This document shows, piece by piece, positions 1-7,525 of a stretch of DNA of 64,000 nucleotides. A model generated the notes under the pieces. The model saw nothing but the letters and a program-made list of their open reading frames with translations, did no database searches and was not told the DNA's origin. The DNA is from RHKX01 sp046330415 (lineage in GTDB: Bacteria > Actinomycetota > Thermoleophilia > Solirubrobacterales > 70-9), in contig JAXLSW010000010.1 of NCBI GenBank assembly GCA_046330415.1, positions 124,001 through 188,000 of the forward strand. Reading direction: 5' to 3'. The position numbers and the translations under genes are program-made. Position 1 is the first letter of the stretch; each line of letters starts with the position of its first letter.

Positions 1-280
1 CGGTGTAGTCCTGCTCGTAAGCCCAGATCGTCGGCTCCTCGTCGGCGACGAGGGTGCCGTCCTGCAGCCACTCCTCGAGCAGGTCGGCGGCATGCCCGTA
101 GATGTTCGAGCCGTCGTCGGTGCGGGGGAGGTCGAGCTCGACGACGTTGTGGTCGGAGCGTTCGAGGAGGGCGGCGCGGCCGGCGTCGTCGATGACGTCG
201 TAGGGCGGCGCGGTGACGTCCGCGATCTCGACCCGCTCGGGGTCGTAGTGGACGGCTTGGATGGGTCTGACCTCTGCCAT
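1..280 (-). CDS. DUF1015 family protein (partial, 3' end outside window)
   Basis: About 93 N-terminal residues are visible, starting from ATG at 280. The N-terminus carries the family signature 'RPIQAVHYDP...APPYDVI' followed by 'HNVVELDLP', which is how DUF1015 proteins begin. Family members are cytoplasmic, about 400 residues long, and distantly related to the serine kinase SbnI; the reaction here is unproven. The gene is divergent from the small gene at 350, leaving a 69-base spacer that should hold both promoters. Family assignment is firm, function is not. Confidence 0.85.
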   Translation of the reverse strand, partial: MAEVRPIQAVHYDPERVEIADVTAPPYDVIDDAGRAALLERSDHNVVELDLPRTDDGSNIYGHAADLLEEWLQDGTLVADEEPTIWAYEQDYT

Positions 281-349
281 GGGTGGGCCTTGCAAGATAT
301 CTCCCAGCGTCGGCGGTTCCGTCCGAGCCCCTTGCGAACGTGCGTTCCC

Positions 350-811
350 ATGAGACACGAAGAGACATATCCCCTCGAGTACGTGACGGGGCTGGCGGAG
401 TTCGACCGCCTCTCAAAGGACCCGTCTTTCCTAGCGTTCATCGGCCTCATCGACGATGAGGGCAACCACGGACTGCGCGACACGATCGAGCTCTCGACCG
501 GCGATGCGGAGGACGCGGCACTCGCCGCGCACTGGCTGCGGCGCCTCAGCGGCGCCCGCGTCAACTACGTCCTCGACGTCGTCGCCGGTGACGACGTGAT
601 CGAGAACGTGCGGTCCTGGTCGCAGCGCCTCGACGTCAGCCATGAGCGTCTGCGACTGCGTCGCCGTCGCTTCGACGAGCTCGGTCCCCGGGCCTTCGAG
701 CCGGCGCCCGACGGCGTCATCACGGTCCGCACGACCGACCCGGTCCTGCAGATCCGGATGCAGGCCTGGATCGACAAGGTCCGAGCCAACCTGGTGCGCG
801 CCGCACACTGA
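350..811 (+). CDS. Hypothetical protein, 153 aa
   Basis: The frame is open from the ATG at 350 ('MRHEETYPLEYVTG') to 811, with normal high-GC third positions. I do not recognise a family. The protein is mixed charged, very arginine-rich in the middle ('RLRLRRRRFDELG'), and has no signal peptide or membrane segment. The C-terminal stretch 'VRTTDPVLQIRMQAWIDKV' has a degenerate second copy 300 bases downstream (1028-1099). An in-frame extension upstream to 92 overlaps the divergent DUF1015 gene, so the ATG at 350 is preferred. Confidence 0.55.
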   Translation: MRHEETYPLEYVTGLAEFDRLSKDPSFLAFIGLIDDEGNHGLRDTIELSTGDAEDAALAAHWLRRLSGARVNYVLDVVAGDDVIENVRSWSQRLDVSHERLRLRRRRFDELGPRAFEPAPDGVITVRTTDPVLQIRMQAWIDKVRANLVRAAH

Positions 812-1027
812 GGCGAGGGCGGATGGGCGCGCCGAGAGGCTCGAGATGACCCATCCACTCGACCTCAGGCGCAAGGCGCGCGTGGTCAACCCGGAGCCGG
901 TGGCGGTCGCCCTTGGGGCGAAGTAGATGCGGCGACAGGCCCGCGGGTTCAGCGGCCACCTGCGATGGGAATTGCCTTGCTCTGGGTGGGTCAATCCGCA
1001 GCGGAGGTGGCAGGTGAGTGGCCAGAT

Positions 1028-1099
1028 GTCCTGATCGTGAGGACCGGTGACACCTACTTTCGCGCTCGACTCCAAGCCTGGATCGACCTGGACCGACAG
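1028..1099 (+). repeat. Degenerate partial copy of the 3' end of the upstream hypothetical gene
   Basis: In frame, this segment reads 'VLIVRTGDTYFRARLQAWID', against 'VITVRTTDPVLQIRMQAWID' in the intact gene (716-787). About half of 24 residues are identical. It lies in the 342-base stretch 812-1153, where I see no convincing gene. It looks like the relic of a duplicated paralogue. A chance resemblance cannot be excluded at this length. Confidence 0.35.
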
Positions 1100-1153
1100 G
1101 AGCGGCCGTCCGGTCCCGTTTCCGATCTCGCGAGGACTAAGCTTGGAATCCGT

Positions 1154-1227
1154 CGGGGCGTGGCGCAGCCTGGTAGCGCATTGCTTTTGGGGAGCAAGGG
1201 TCGCTGGTTCGAATCCAGTCGCCCCGA
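1154..1227 (+). tRNA. tRNA-Pro (TGG)
   Basis: A full cloverleaf of 74 bases is present. Acceptor CGGGGCG pairs with CGCCCCG, with discriminator A. The anticodon stem TTGCT/AGCAA encloses loop TTTGGGG, giving anticodon TGG. The T-arm contains GGTTCGAATCC. CCA is not encoded. The stop codon of a serine-integrase remnant abuts its 3' end directly, so this tRNA is the probable integration site of the element at 1.2-4.1 kb. Confidence 0.95.
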
Positions 1228-1845
1228 CTAGAACCTTCTTATTGGAACCATGGCCCGCAGAAGAGCCACCGTTCTGGGCTTTCCTTCGAGCCGGCGCGGT
1301 CCCCTTGGCAAGGGTCGCGAGGCTCTTGAAGGGTCCGCAAGCTCAGGCTCGAGGACCTCGTCATCCACGATTTCGAAGCGAGCAAAGAGTGCTTGGTTCC
1401 ACCGCCGTTTCAGATGATGGTGAGCGACCTCGTAGCTTGGGGCGAAGCAGCCGAGTAGATCGATGGCCTTGTCGAGAGTTTCGCCGACTTCATGGCCTGA
1501 GCGCTCTGCAACCTCGATCGCGACCTCTGCCTGGAGTTGCTCTCCGGCGAGTCGCTCCCGCTCGTGCTTGAGCAGATCGACGGGGATGGCATTCTCGTAG
1601 TACGCGTGGAGTAGGCGCTCCTTCTCCGTTTCGACCTTGGCGAGCCTCAGGCGCTGTCGTCGCAGTTGGCGCTCTGCCTGATCACGAAGTCCGCCAACGG
1701 CGTTACCGATTTGCTCTCTCGTCCTTACGAGGTTCTTCCTCCGGAACCGAGCCGCGTGCATGCCGTAGGCCTTCGCGACCTCCTTCTCGACCCGCTCTGC
1801 AGGGACGTAGCGCTGGTCGCAACCTGTTCCGAATGCGGCCGACGC
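1228..1845 (-). pseudogene. Large serine recombinase (integrase), C-terminal remnant
   Basis: Read on the minus strand, this frame gives the C-terminal part of a large serine integrase. It starts at the end of the zinc-ribbon ('CDQRYVPAERVEKEV') and runs through the coiled-coil helix ('RRQRLRLAKVETEKERLLHAYYENAIPVDL', quoted in part: 'KVETEKERLLHAYYENAIP') to a basic tail. The catalytic resolvase domain and most of the recombinase domain are missing; upstream sequence changes to unrelated remnant DNA. The stop at 1228-1230 touches the 3' end of tRNA-Pro(TGG), as expected for an int gene next to its attachment site. It cannot be active. Confidence 0.7.
1240..1250 (+). repeat. 11-bp inverted repeat, left copy
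   Basis: TATTGGAACCA here has an exact inverted partner at 4049-4059. The two copies bracket the integrase remnant and the winged-helix/HEPN module. They could be ends of the element. With 11 bp over 3 kb a chance pair is not rare, so only their boundary positions make them notable. Confidence 0.3.
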
Positions 1846-1958
1846 AGGTACCTGAACGTTCGCGAGATGATCGAAGGACGTGAGGTCCGCACCGTGCGTG
1901 TCGATCCGGAGCGAGGGCCACATATTCAGTGGGCGTTTGCGGCCTACGCAACTGGGGC

Positions 1959-2231
1959 CTACACCCTCGACGCGCAAGGTTGGCCGAGTACAGCTGTGCG
2001 TTGGCCGCAGGAGTCCTCAGGCTGAGCCGCGGCGACATTGACCAGGACGTTCTTGCGCCGCTCGCTCGGGGCGAGCAGCAAGACCCGAGGGAAGAGGTCC
2101 CAGCGCCGCGTTCGCGACCGCTGCGGACGTAGCGGCGATACGCGTCGAGCTTGGCGAGAAGAAGCAGCGTGTGTTGCCCCGACTCAGCGAGTCTTCGATC
2201 GGTTCTTCGGCCTGAGCGCCAACGGCGACTA
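1959..2231 (-). pseudogene. Replication-relaxation-like protein remnant (frameshifted)
   Basis: Two minus-strand frames join to give a recognisable C-terminal half. One frame reads 'HTLLLLAKLDAYRRYVRSG'. After a frameshift near 2125 the second reads 'WDLFPRVLLLAPSERRKNV', ending at a stop at 1959. The pattern 'K-L-x-x-Y ... F-P-R-V-L ... S/T-E-R-R' is that of replication-relaxation family proteins carried by actinobacterial plasmids and integrative elements. Together with the integrase remnant it marks 1.2-2.3 kb as a decayed mobile element. The assignment rests on short motifs. Confidence 0.45.
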
Positions 2232-2315
2232 AGGCTCCCCCGCTGGGGCGTCTTCGCAGTTTGTCCACCTTGCGGTCAGCTATACGCCGTCCGCAAGAGA
2301 GCTTAAGCTGTGTCT

Positions 2316-3167
2316 ATGAGCTTGGATTCAGAAAAAGAGTTGTTCAAGAAGGCTGCCGAGATTGCCTCGGTCGTCCCGGAGCCGATGCAAGATGCGGCAT
2401 TTCAACGGGCCTTGGACATGCTTCAGGAGAGTGATGGTCGCCCGCAGACACCCTCTAAGCCGTCAGGCTCTGGGAAGCGAGCCCGAACTCAGCGACAGCC
2501 AGCGAAGGACAGCACGACCACTGGCCAGAGCACCGTTGAGGTACTGGTTGAGGGCATCGACCGCACGGCGCATTCCGAGGTGAGTGAAGCGCCGAAAGTC
2601 CTTGAGCGTGCCCTCCACATCCTCAAGATCGGCAAAGACGAGTTCGAGATCGATGGCATGTCCGCGAACGAGATTGCAACCGTGCTCACGGAAAAGTTTC
2701 GCCTGCGGACGACTCGTCAGCGGGTCAACCAAGTCCTTGATGAGGCCTCCGGGCTCGTTGATCGCGTCCCGCGGCCTGGGCGACAAGGGGCTCAATACCG
2801 AATCATGCACCCAGGCGAAAAGTACCTAGCTAACCCATCGGAAGAGGACAAGCCTAAGGCCTCTGCCCGGAAGAGTCCCAAGCGAGCCGGCGCGGGGAAG
2901 AGAACCGCGAGATCAAAGACGAGCTCCAAGGCACCCGGCAGGCGCAAGCGGGTGCAGGGTCCGCGAGCGTCGCTTCAAGATCTTCTTGAGGCTGGGTACC
3001 TCGATGAGCCGAGGACGATCGGTGACTTGCGAGACCGCCTGGAGAGCAAGAAGGGCCGCATCTTCAAGCTGGGGGACCTATCGCCAACCTTGACCCGAAT
3101 GCTTCGCGATGGGCTCCTCGATCGAGAAAAGAACGAGGCCGGCCAGTATGAGTACAAGCGAGCCTAG
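2316..3167 (+). CDS. Double winged-helix protein, partner of the HEPN-motif protein
   Basis: The protein has about 283 residues. After a polar N-terminus it has two predicted winged-helix units. One spans about 85-165 ('MSANEIATVLTEKF...TTRQRVNQVLDE'). The other is at the very C-terminus ('TIGDLRDRL...LSPTLTRMLRDGLL'). They are joined by a Lys/Arg-rich linker ('KSPKRAGAGKRTARSK') that may bind nucleic acid. I know of no named family. The stop overlaps the ATG of the next gene by 20 bases, so the pair is translationally coupled. GTG at 2310 is an alternative start. Codon use is visibly less GC-rich than in neighbouring genes, consistent with acquired DNA. A role as antitoxin or DNA-binding regulator is inference. 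Confidence 0.7.
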   Translation: MSLDSEKELFKKAAEIASVVPEPMQDAAFQRALDMLQESDGRPQTPSKPSGSGKRARTQRQPAKDSTTTGQSTVEVLVEGIDRTAHSEVSEAPKVLERALHILKIGKDEFEIDGMSANEIATVLTEKFRLRTTRQRVNQVLDEASGLVDRVPRPGRQGAQYRIMHPGEKYLANPSEEDKPKASARKSPKRAGAGKRTARSKTSSKAPGRRKRVQGPRASLQDLLEAGYLDEPRTIGDLRDRLESKKGRIFKLGDLSPTLTRMLRDGLLDREKNEAGQYEYKRA

Positions 3168-3945
3168 CTTCACCCTTGACGACGCCTTCACGTCGCTCTC
3201 CGCGACCCTGCGGAGCCGCCTCCTTACGCGTTACAAGGAGCTGAAAGCGGCGTACACGGACGGTCAGTACGACTCCGCCGGTCTTCGCGCCGGTCGTCTG
3301 GCAGAAGTCCTACTGCGGATCCTTCAGCACGAACTGACGGGCTCCTACACGCCGCTCGGTACGAAGCTCGGAAACTTCACAGACGAGTGCGGGAAGCTTG
3401 AGAACCTGCCCAAGACCGCTGGCGTCGAGAGTTTGCGGATCATCATGCCGCGGGCCATCAACTTCCTCTACACGCTGCGAAACAAGCGGGGCATTGGACA
3501 TGAGGGTGGCGATGTCGACGCCAACGCCATCGACGCCGCCACGTGCGTCCGAGTTGCTGACTGGTGCCTGGCAGAGCTTCTTAGGGTTGTGCACACGCTG
3601 TCGCTCGAAGAGGCCCAAGCACTTCTCGATGCTCTAGCTGAACGCGAGGTTCCTCAGGTGTGGGCGGTTGGAGGTGTCAAGCGAGTCCTCGATCCCAGCC
3701 TCAGCTACAAGGAGCAGACTCTCCTCCTCCTCTATGGCGAGCCAGAGGTCGAGGTTCCCGAGGAGGATCTGTACTCGTCGACCGAATACTCGCGGCCGTC
3801 GCTTTATCGACGAGACGTCTTGAAGCCGATGCACAAAGCGCGGCTCATCGAGTACGACAGTGAGAACGAGGTCGTCCGTCTCTCTCCGACCGGTGCCGTT
3901 GAGGTCGAGCAGAAGATCTTGCCGAAGATCTCGAAAGAGCTCTAG
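3148..3945 (+). CDS. HEPN-motif protein with C-terminal winged helix (candidate toxin or defence RNase)
   Basis: The protein has 265 residues and starts at ATG 3148, inside the upstream gene. The N-terminal half is helical and contains R111-N-K-R-G-I-G-H118. This fits the HEPN RNase signature R-N-x4-5-H (R-x4-6-H), and it is followed by 'EGGDVDANAIDA'. The C-terminal third ('YSSTEYSRPSLYRRDVLKPM...LIEYD') looks like a winged helix. HEPN domains of this kind act as RNases in toxin-antitoxin, abortive-infection and CRISPR effectors. That role here is inferred from the motif, the coupled partner and the location in a decayed integrated element. A non-catalytic regulatory HEPN fold remains possible. 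Confidence 0.65.
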   Translation: MSTSEPSFTLDDAFTSLSATLRSRLLTRYKELKAAYTDGQYDSAGLRAGRLAEVLLRILQHELTGSYTPLGTKLGNFTDECGKLENLPKTAGVESLRIIMPRAINFLYTLRNKRGIGHEGGDVDANAIDAATCVRVADWCLAELLRVVHTLSLEEAQALLDALAEREVPQVWAVGGVKRVLDPSLSYKEQTLLLLYGEPEVEVPEEDLYSSTEYSRPSLYRRDVLKPMHKARLIEYDSENEVVRLSPTGAVEVEQKILPKISKEL

Positions 3946-4048
3946 CAGCGTAGTTCGACGAAGTCGGCCCAGTCCAGCGGAGTGGCGCTACTCCGTCGAA
4001 TCACGCATCATGGAGTCGTGAAGCTCTCGGACTAGGCGAACGGACGTT

Positions 4049-4059
4049 TGGTTCCAATA
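4049..4059 (-). repeat. 11-bp inverted repeat, right copy
   Basis: TGGTTCCAATA is the exact inverse complement of 1240-1250. It lies in the spacer after the HEPN-motif gene. From here on, gene content returns to ordinary chromosomal genes. Confidence 0.3.
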
Positions 4060-4094
4060 CCGTCTAATCAGTGCGATTTCAGAAAAGAAGTGTC

Positions 4095-5030
4095 CTATGC
4101 GCCGATCGTCCGATCTGCTCTCGGCGCGGGGGCAGTGGCAGCCAGGCCCTCGGAACGCCTACCCCCGGCACTTCTCGCTCTCGGCTCGGACGCCTCTGGC
4201 CGCCAACCTGGGCCCTTGAACATGTAGCCGAGGCGGTCGCGCCAGCTGCTCGCCGCGCGCACGTCGCGCCAGATCGCGACCCACTCGTGGAAGGCGACGC
4301 GGACCGGGTTGAAGGTGTCGATGTCCTTGGTGAGCCCGTAGCGGACGCGCTCGCCCTCGGGCTCGAACGTCCCGAACATGCGGTCCCAGATGATCAGGAT
4401 CCCGGCGTAGTTGCGGTCGAGGTACTGCTCGTTGGAGCCGTGGTGGACGCGGTGGTGTGAGGGCGTGTTGAAGACGTACTCGAACCAGGCGGGGAGCCGG
4501 CGGATCTTCTCGGTGTGGATCCAGAACTGGTAGAGCAGGTTCCAGGAGATCGCGAGGAAGATCATCCACGGCTGGAAGCCCAGCAGCGGCAGCCAGGCCC
4601 AGAAGAAGATCGATGAGAACGGCGTCCAGTCCTGCCGCAGCGCGGTTGAGAGGTTGTAGTGCTGGGAGCTGTGGTGGACGACGTGGGTCGCCCAGAACAG
4701 GCGGATCCGGTGGTGGGCGCGGTGGTAGCAGTAGTAGCTGAGGTCGTCGGCGAAGAAGAGGATGACCCAGACCCACCAGTTGCCCGGGTCCATGCGCAGT
4801 GGCGTCAGCAGGTAGAGCCCTGCATAGGCGGCGACCATGACGAGCTTCCAGCCCGAGTAGATGACCAGGTGGCCGACGCCCATCACCAACGAGGTGCGGG
4901 TGTCGCGGGCCTCGTAGCCGATCGGCGCGTCCTCGTCCCCATGCTCGTGCTCGTCGTGGCGGAAAGCCAGGAACTCGACGGCAACGGAGAGGAGGAAGAA
5001 GGGGATGGCGGCGACGATCAGGTCGATCAT
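4095..5030 (-). CDS. Sterol desaturase / fatty acid hydroxylase superfamily protein
   Basis: This is a 311-residue integral membrane protein with four or more hydrophobic helices. It has the di-iron histidine clusters of the superfamily: 'HRAHH', 'HVVHHSSQH' and 'HRVHHGS'. Members hydroxylate or desaturate lipids, carotenoids or sterol-like substrates at the membrane; the substrate is unknown here. The last 35 residues are low-complexity and have no family counterpart, and they end at the edge of the mobile island, so the native C-terminus may have been altered. Two FadR-type operator palindromes lie 20-50 bases upstream of the start, and a GntR/FadR regulator is encoded just upstream on the same strand. 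Confidence 0.85.
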   Translation of the reverse strand: MIDLIVAAIPFFLLSVAVEFLAFRHDEHEHGDEDAPIGYEARDTRTSLVMGVGHLVIYSGWKLVMVAAYAGLYLLTPLRMDPGNWWVWVILFFADDLSYYCYHRAHHRIRLFWATHVVHHSSQHYNLSTALRQDWTPFSSIFFWAWLPLLGFQPWMIFLAISWNLLYQFWIHTEKIRRLPAWFEYVFNTPSHHRVHHGSNEQYLDRNYAGILIIWDRMFGTFEPEGERVRYGLTKDIDTFNPVRVAFHEWVAIWRDVRAASSWRDRLGYMFKGPGWRPEASEPRARSAGGRRSEGLAATAPAPRADRTIGA

Positions 5031-5050
5031 GGATGTCCCTCTGCGCGTGG

Positions 5051-5079
5051 TGGTTGGACCAGTGAGACTGGTTATACCA
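5051..5079. promoter_or_regulatory. Tandem GntR/FadR-type operators
   Basis: Two perfect palindromes are present: TGGTTGGACCA (5051-5061) and TGGTTATACCA (5069-5079). Both match TGGT-N3-ACCA, a version of the FadR-subfamily consensus TNGTNNNACNA. Their centres are 18 bp apart. They sit directly upstream of the desaturase-like gene and downstream of the GntR regulator gene. Control of the former by the latter is inferred. Confidence 0.6.
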
Positions 5080-5200
5080 GTTGGCGGTCGGCGGGCAGGC
5101 GCGACGTCGGGCGCCGGCGCGCTCAGGGTCCGAGCCGTTCCGCGCGGCGCGATGCCCGCTCGACCCCGCCGGGTGGAGCGCCAAGCCGCGCGTGGAGATC

Positions 5201-5947
5201 TCAGCCGACGATGTCGGCGTCAGGCTCGAGGAGTCCGCGGGCCGCTTCGGCGGCCGTCGCCTCGTCGCCGGCGCCGATCGCGTCGCCCAGAGCGCGCAGC
5301 CCCGCCTCGTCGCGGGGGGCGAGCTGCTCGCCGACCTGTGGGTAGGCGTCGAGCGCCCCGTTGAGGGAGTTGAGGCCGAGGCGGTAGGCGAGGTTCTCGG
5401 ACCCGTCGACGATCAGCTCCCAGAGCCGGATGAATGCGGGGACCGTCTCCGTGTCCTCGCCGGCGGCGACCGCATCGGCAACCTCCGTCGCCAGATCGCG
5501 GATCTCGCCGCGACGCTCGGGAGCGGCGCGCGCGGCGCAGCGCCGGGCGGCGTCGGTGCCGATGCTGGCGCGCATCTCCAGGACCGATCGCATCATCTCG
5601 GCCGGGGGCTCCGACCCGTGCTCGACGACGTCGAGGAGAACCTCCAGTCCTGCCTCGTCGCGCCAGTTGCGAACCCGGGTCGCGCCGCCTTGGGAGATCC
5701 GCACCAGCCCCGCCTGCTGCAGTCGTTTGAGTGCCTCCCGGACGGCATGGCGGTTGACGCCGAGCTCCTCCGAGAGGGTGCGCTCCGAGGGGATCGGATC
5801 TCCGGGAGCGAGAGCGCCGCCGAGGATCTGCTCGCGCAGCCGTTGATGCACGGCGGCGGAGGCGAGGCGGCTGGTCTCGGGGCTGCGCGACGGCGACACG
5901 CAGGGCTTTCTACACGCGGAAGGGCTCGTGTGCGAGCCAACCGGCAT
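5201..5947 (-). CDS. GntR family (FadR subfamily) transcriptional regulator
   Basis: The protein has 248 residues. The N-terminal winged helix shows 'LREQILGGALAPGDPIPSER' followed by 'LGVNRHAVREALKRLQQAG', the classic GntR recognition region. The C-terminal half is all-helical and of FCD/FadR effector-binding type. Start ATG 5947 has GGAAAG upstream at a good distance; a GTG at 5899 would remove a non-conserved leader. It is on the same strand as the desaturase-like gene with a 170-base gap that contains the two operator palindromes. The ligand is probably a fatty acyl-CoA or organic acid, by family only. Confidence 0.88.
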   Translation of the reverse strand: MPVGSHTSPSACRKPCVSPSRSPETSRLASAAVHQRLREQILGGALAPGDPIPSERTLSEELGVNRHAVREALKRLQQAGLVRISQGGATRVRNWRDEAGLEVLLDVVEHGSEPPAEMMRSVLEMRASIGTDAARRCAARAAPERRGEIRDLATEVADAVAAGEDTETVPAFIRLWELIVDGSENLAYRLGLNSLNGALDAYPQVGEQLAPRDEAGLRALGDAIGAGDEATAAEAARGLLEPDADIVG

Positions 5948-5982
5948 GACACGGCGCTTTCCAGCAGGTATGAATATGTGGC

Positions 5983-6246
5983 ATGAACGGCGCCGAAACG
6001 GGAGATTCCGGCGCGGAGCCCAAGCATCCGCACCTGCACCACACGCCGACGTCCCAGCTTCCGCACGAGGAGAAGCTGAAGCGGCAGGAGCGGCATCTGC
6101 AGATCCTCACCGGCGTCCTGCTGCTCGTTCTGCTGATGTTGGTCTACAGCGCCGCCTTCGATCTCGACAACTGGTCGGAGTGGGTCGTCTTCGGAGGCAT
6201 CTGCTCGGTGGCGATCGGGACGATCATCGCGGTCAATACGCACTGA
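5983..6246 (+). CDS. Small two-helix membrane protein, 87 aa
   Basis: After a polar, His-rich N-terminus ('HPHLHHTPTSQLPHEEKLKRQE') there are two hydrophobic segments, about residues 40-57 ('LQILTGVLLLVLLMLVYSA') and 68-85. There is no known domain. It is divergent from the GntR regulator with 35 bases between the two starts. No strong ribosome site is visible, so the transcript may be leaderless. Function is unknown. Confidence 0.6.
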   Translation: MNGAETGDSGAEPKHPHLHHTPTSQLPHEEKLKRQERHLQILTGVLLLVLLMLVYSAAFDLDNWSEWVVFGGICSVAIGTIIAVNTH

Positions 6247-6299
6247 GATCTGGTGGCGATGCAGGGCGCCGACGCAGCGAGACGTGGGGGTCCCGGGCG

Positions 6300-7376
6300 A
6301 TGAGTCCGATGAGTGGCGAGGACGGCAGGTTCAACTGGCGGCAGATCCTCGGGGTCCGCACCGCCGACTTCTATGCGATGGCGGACTGGGGCCTCGCCAG
6401 GAAGATCGGCGGTGCGCTGTGGCTCGCGGGTGCCACGATCGCGCTGCTGCTGTTCCCGCTTGCGCCGCTCGACGACTCCTCGCTCGGTGATGCCGGCTGG
6501 ATCGTCGGCGGGACCATCATCGTCCTGGCGTATGGCGTCGCGGTTGTCCTGCTGCGCTCAGGCAGCCGTATCTCCCCGGACGGGATCCTCGCTCTCAACT
6601 ACGTGGCCGTCGTCTTCATCGTGGTCCTCATGTGGCTGCATGGAGAGTTCGCGCCCTACACCGAGTTGCTGGCGCTGCCGCTGATCTACACGGCCGCCGT
6701 CCACCCCCCGAGGAGGACGCTGGTGTTCGTCCTGTTCACCGGGCTGGCGCTGCTGTCGCCGCTGCTCTACGCGCCGGAGCAGTCGGTCGCAGAGGAGCTT
6801 GCGCGCTTCCTCCTCTGGAGCGGGCTCGCGATCGCGGCGACCGTCTTCACCGCCAAGGTTCGGATCGAACGCCAGGGGCTGCGGGCCCTCAGCGACGAGG
6901 CCCGCACCGAGGCCCGGCTGGACCCGCTGACCGGACTGGGCAACCGGCGCGCCTTCAACGAAGCGCTGGCCGCGGCGACGTTGCGCTCGAGCCGCACGCA
7001 TACCGATCTGAGCGTGATCATCGCCGACCTCGATTCCTTCAAGGCGATAAACGACCGCTTCGGCCTGCCCGCCGGAGATCGCTGCCTTCGCGAGGTGGCG
7101 CGGGTGATCGACGAGACGGTGAGACAGCCGGACTCGTCCTTCCGCTGGGGCGGCGACGAGTTCGTAGTCGTCGCAGACGTCGATCGAGAGGGGGCCGCGA
7201 AACTGGCTGAGCGGCTGAAGGACGCGGTTCGGAGCAGCTGCCGGCGACCGGACGGTGGGCCGGTGACGCTGCACATCGGCGCCGCGCAGCTTGGGGATGA
7301 CGGCGCCGATCCCTCGGCGCTGCTGGCCGAGGCGAGCGCGGCGCTGAAGGCGACCGGGGAGAGCTCCACGCGCTGA
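6300..7376 (+). CDS. Membrane-anchored diguanylate cyclase (GGDEF)
   Basis: The protein has 358 residues. The N-terminal half has about six hydrophobic helices. The C-terminal half is a GGDEF domain starting at 'LDPLTGLGNRRAFNEAL' and containing the intact active site 'RWGGDEF'. An I-site R-x-x-D ('RQPD') lies exactly five residues before GGDEF, so product inhibition by c-di-GMP is expected. The enzyme makes c-di-GMP from two GTP. There is no EAL domain. The ATG at 6300 was chosen because the in-frame upstream extension overlaps the 87-residue gene. Confidence 0.9.
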   Translation: MSPMSGEDGRFNWRQILGVRTADFYAMADWGLARKIGGALWLAGATIALLLFPLAPLDDSSLGDAGWIVGGTIIVLAYGVAVVLLRSGSRISPDGILALNYVAVVFIVVLMWLHGEFAPYTELLALPLIYTAAVHPPRRTLVFVLFTGLALLSPLLYAPEQSVAEELARFLLWSGLAIAATVFTAKVRIERQGLRALSDEARTEARLDPLTGLGNRRAFNEALAAATLRSSRTHTDLSVIIADLDSFKAINDRFGLPAGDRCLREVARVIDETVRQPDSSFRWGGDEFVVVADVDREGAAKLAERLKDAVRSSCRRPDGGPVTLHIGAAQLGDDGADPSALLAEASAALKATGESSTR

Positions 7377-7408
7377 GCCGGTGGCCCGGTGCCCCGGCGG
7401 ACCTCGGA

Positions 7409-7492
7409 TACGGCGGGTGGGGGTCGAACCCACAAGCCCTTTCGGACAGCGCCTTTTGAGGGCGCCCTGTTTACCAGTTTCAGCACCGCCGC
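7409..7492 (-). tRNA. tRNA-Leu (CAA)
   Basis: An 84-base class II tRNA. Acceptor GCGGCGG pairs with CCGCCGT. The anticodon stem GCGCC/GGCGC holds loop CTCAAAA, giving anticodon CAA. It has a long variable arm, and the T-arm contains GGTTCGACC. CCA is not encoded. Confidence 0.95.
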
Positions 7493-7525
7493 TTGTCGTC
7501 CCATTCTGCCCGTACCGTGGGCGTC

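Noticed and set aside
965..1231. 88-codon plus-strand frame over tRNA-Pro(TGG)
   Set aside because: Its second half is only translated tRNA; the first half is treated as a degenerate repeat, not a gene.
1666..2025. Plus-strand frame with a zinc-ribbon-like 'CSECGRRRY'
   Set aside because: It lies opposite the serine-integrase remnant, whose coiled-coil and zinc-ribbon end are better supported.
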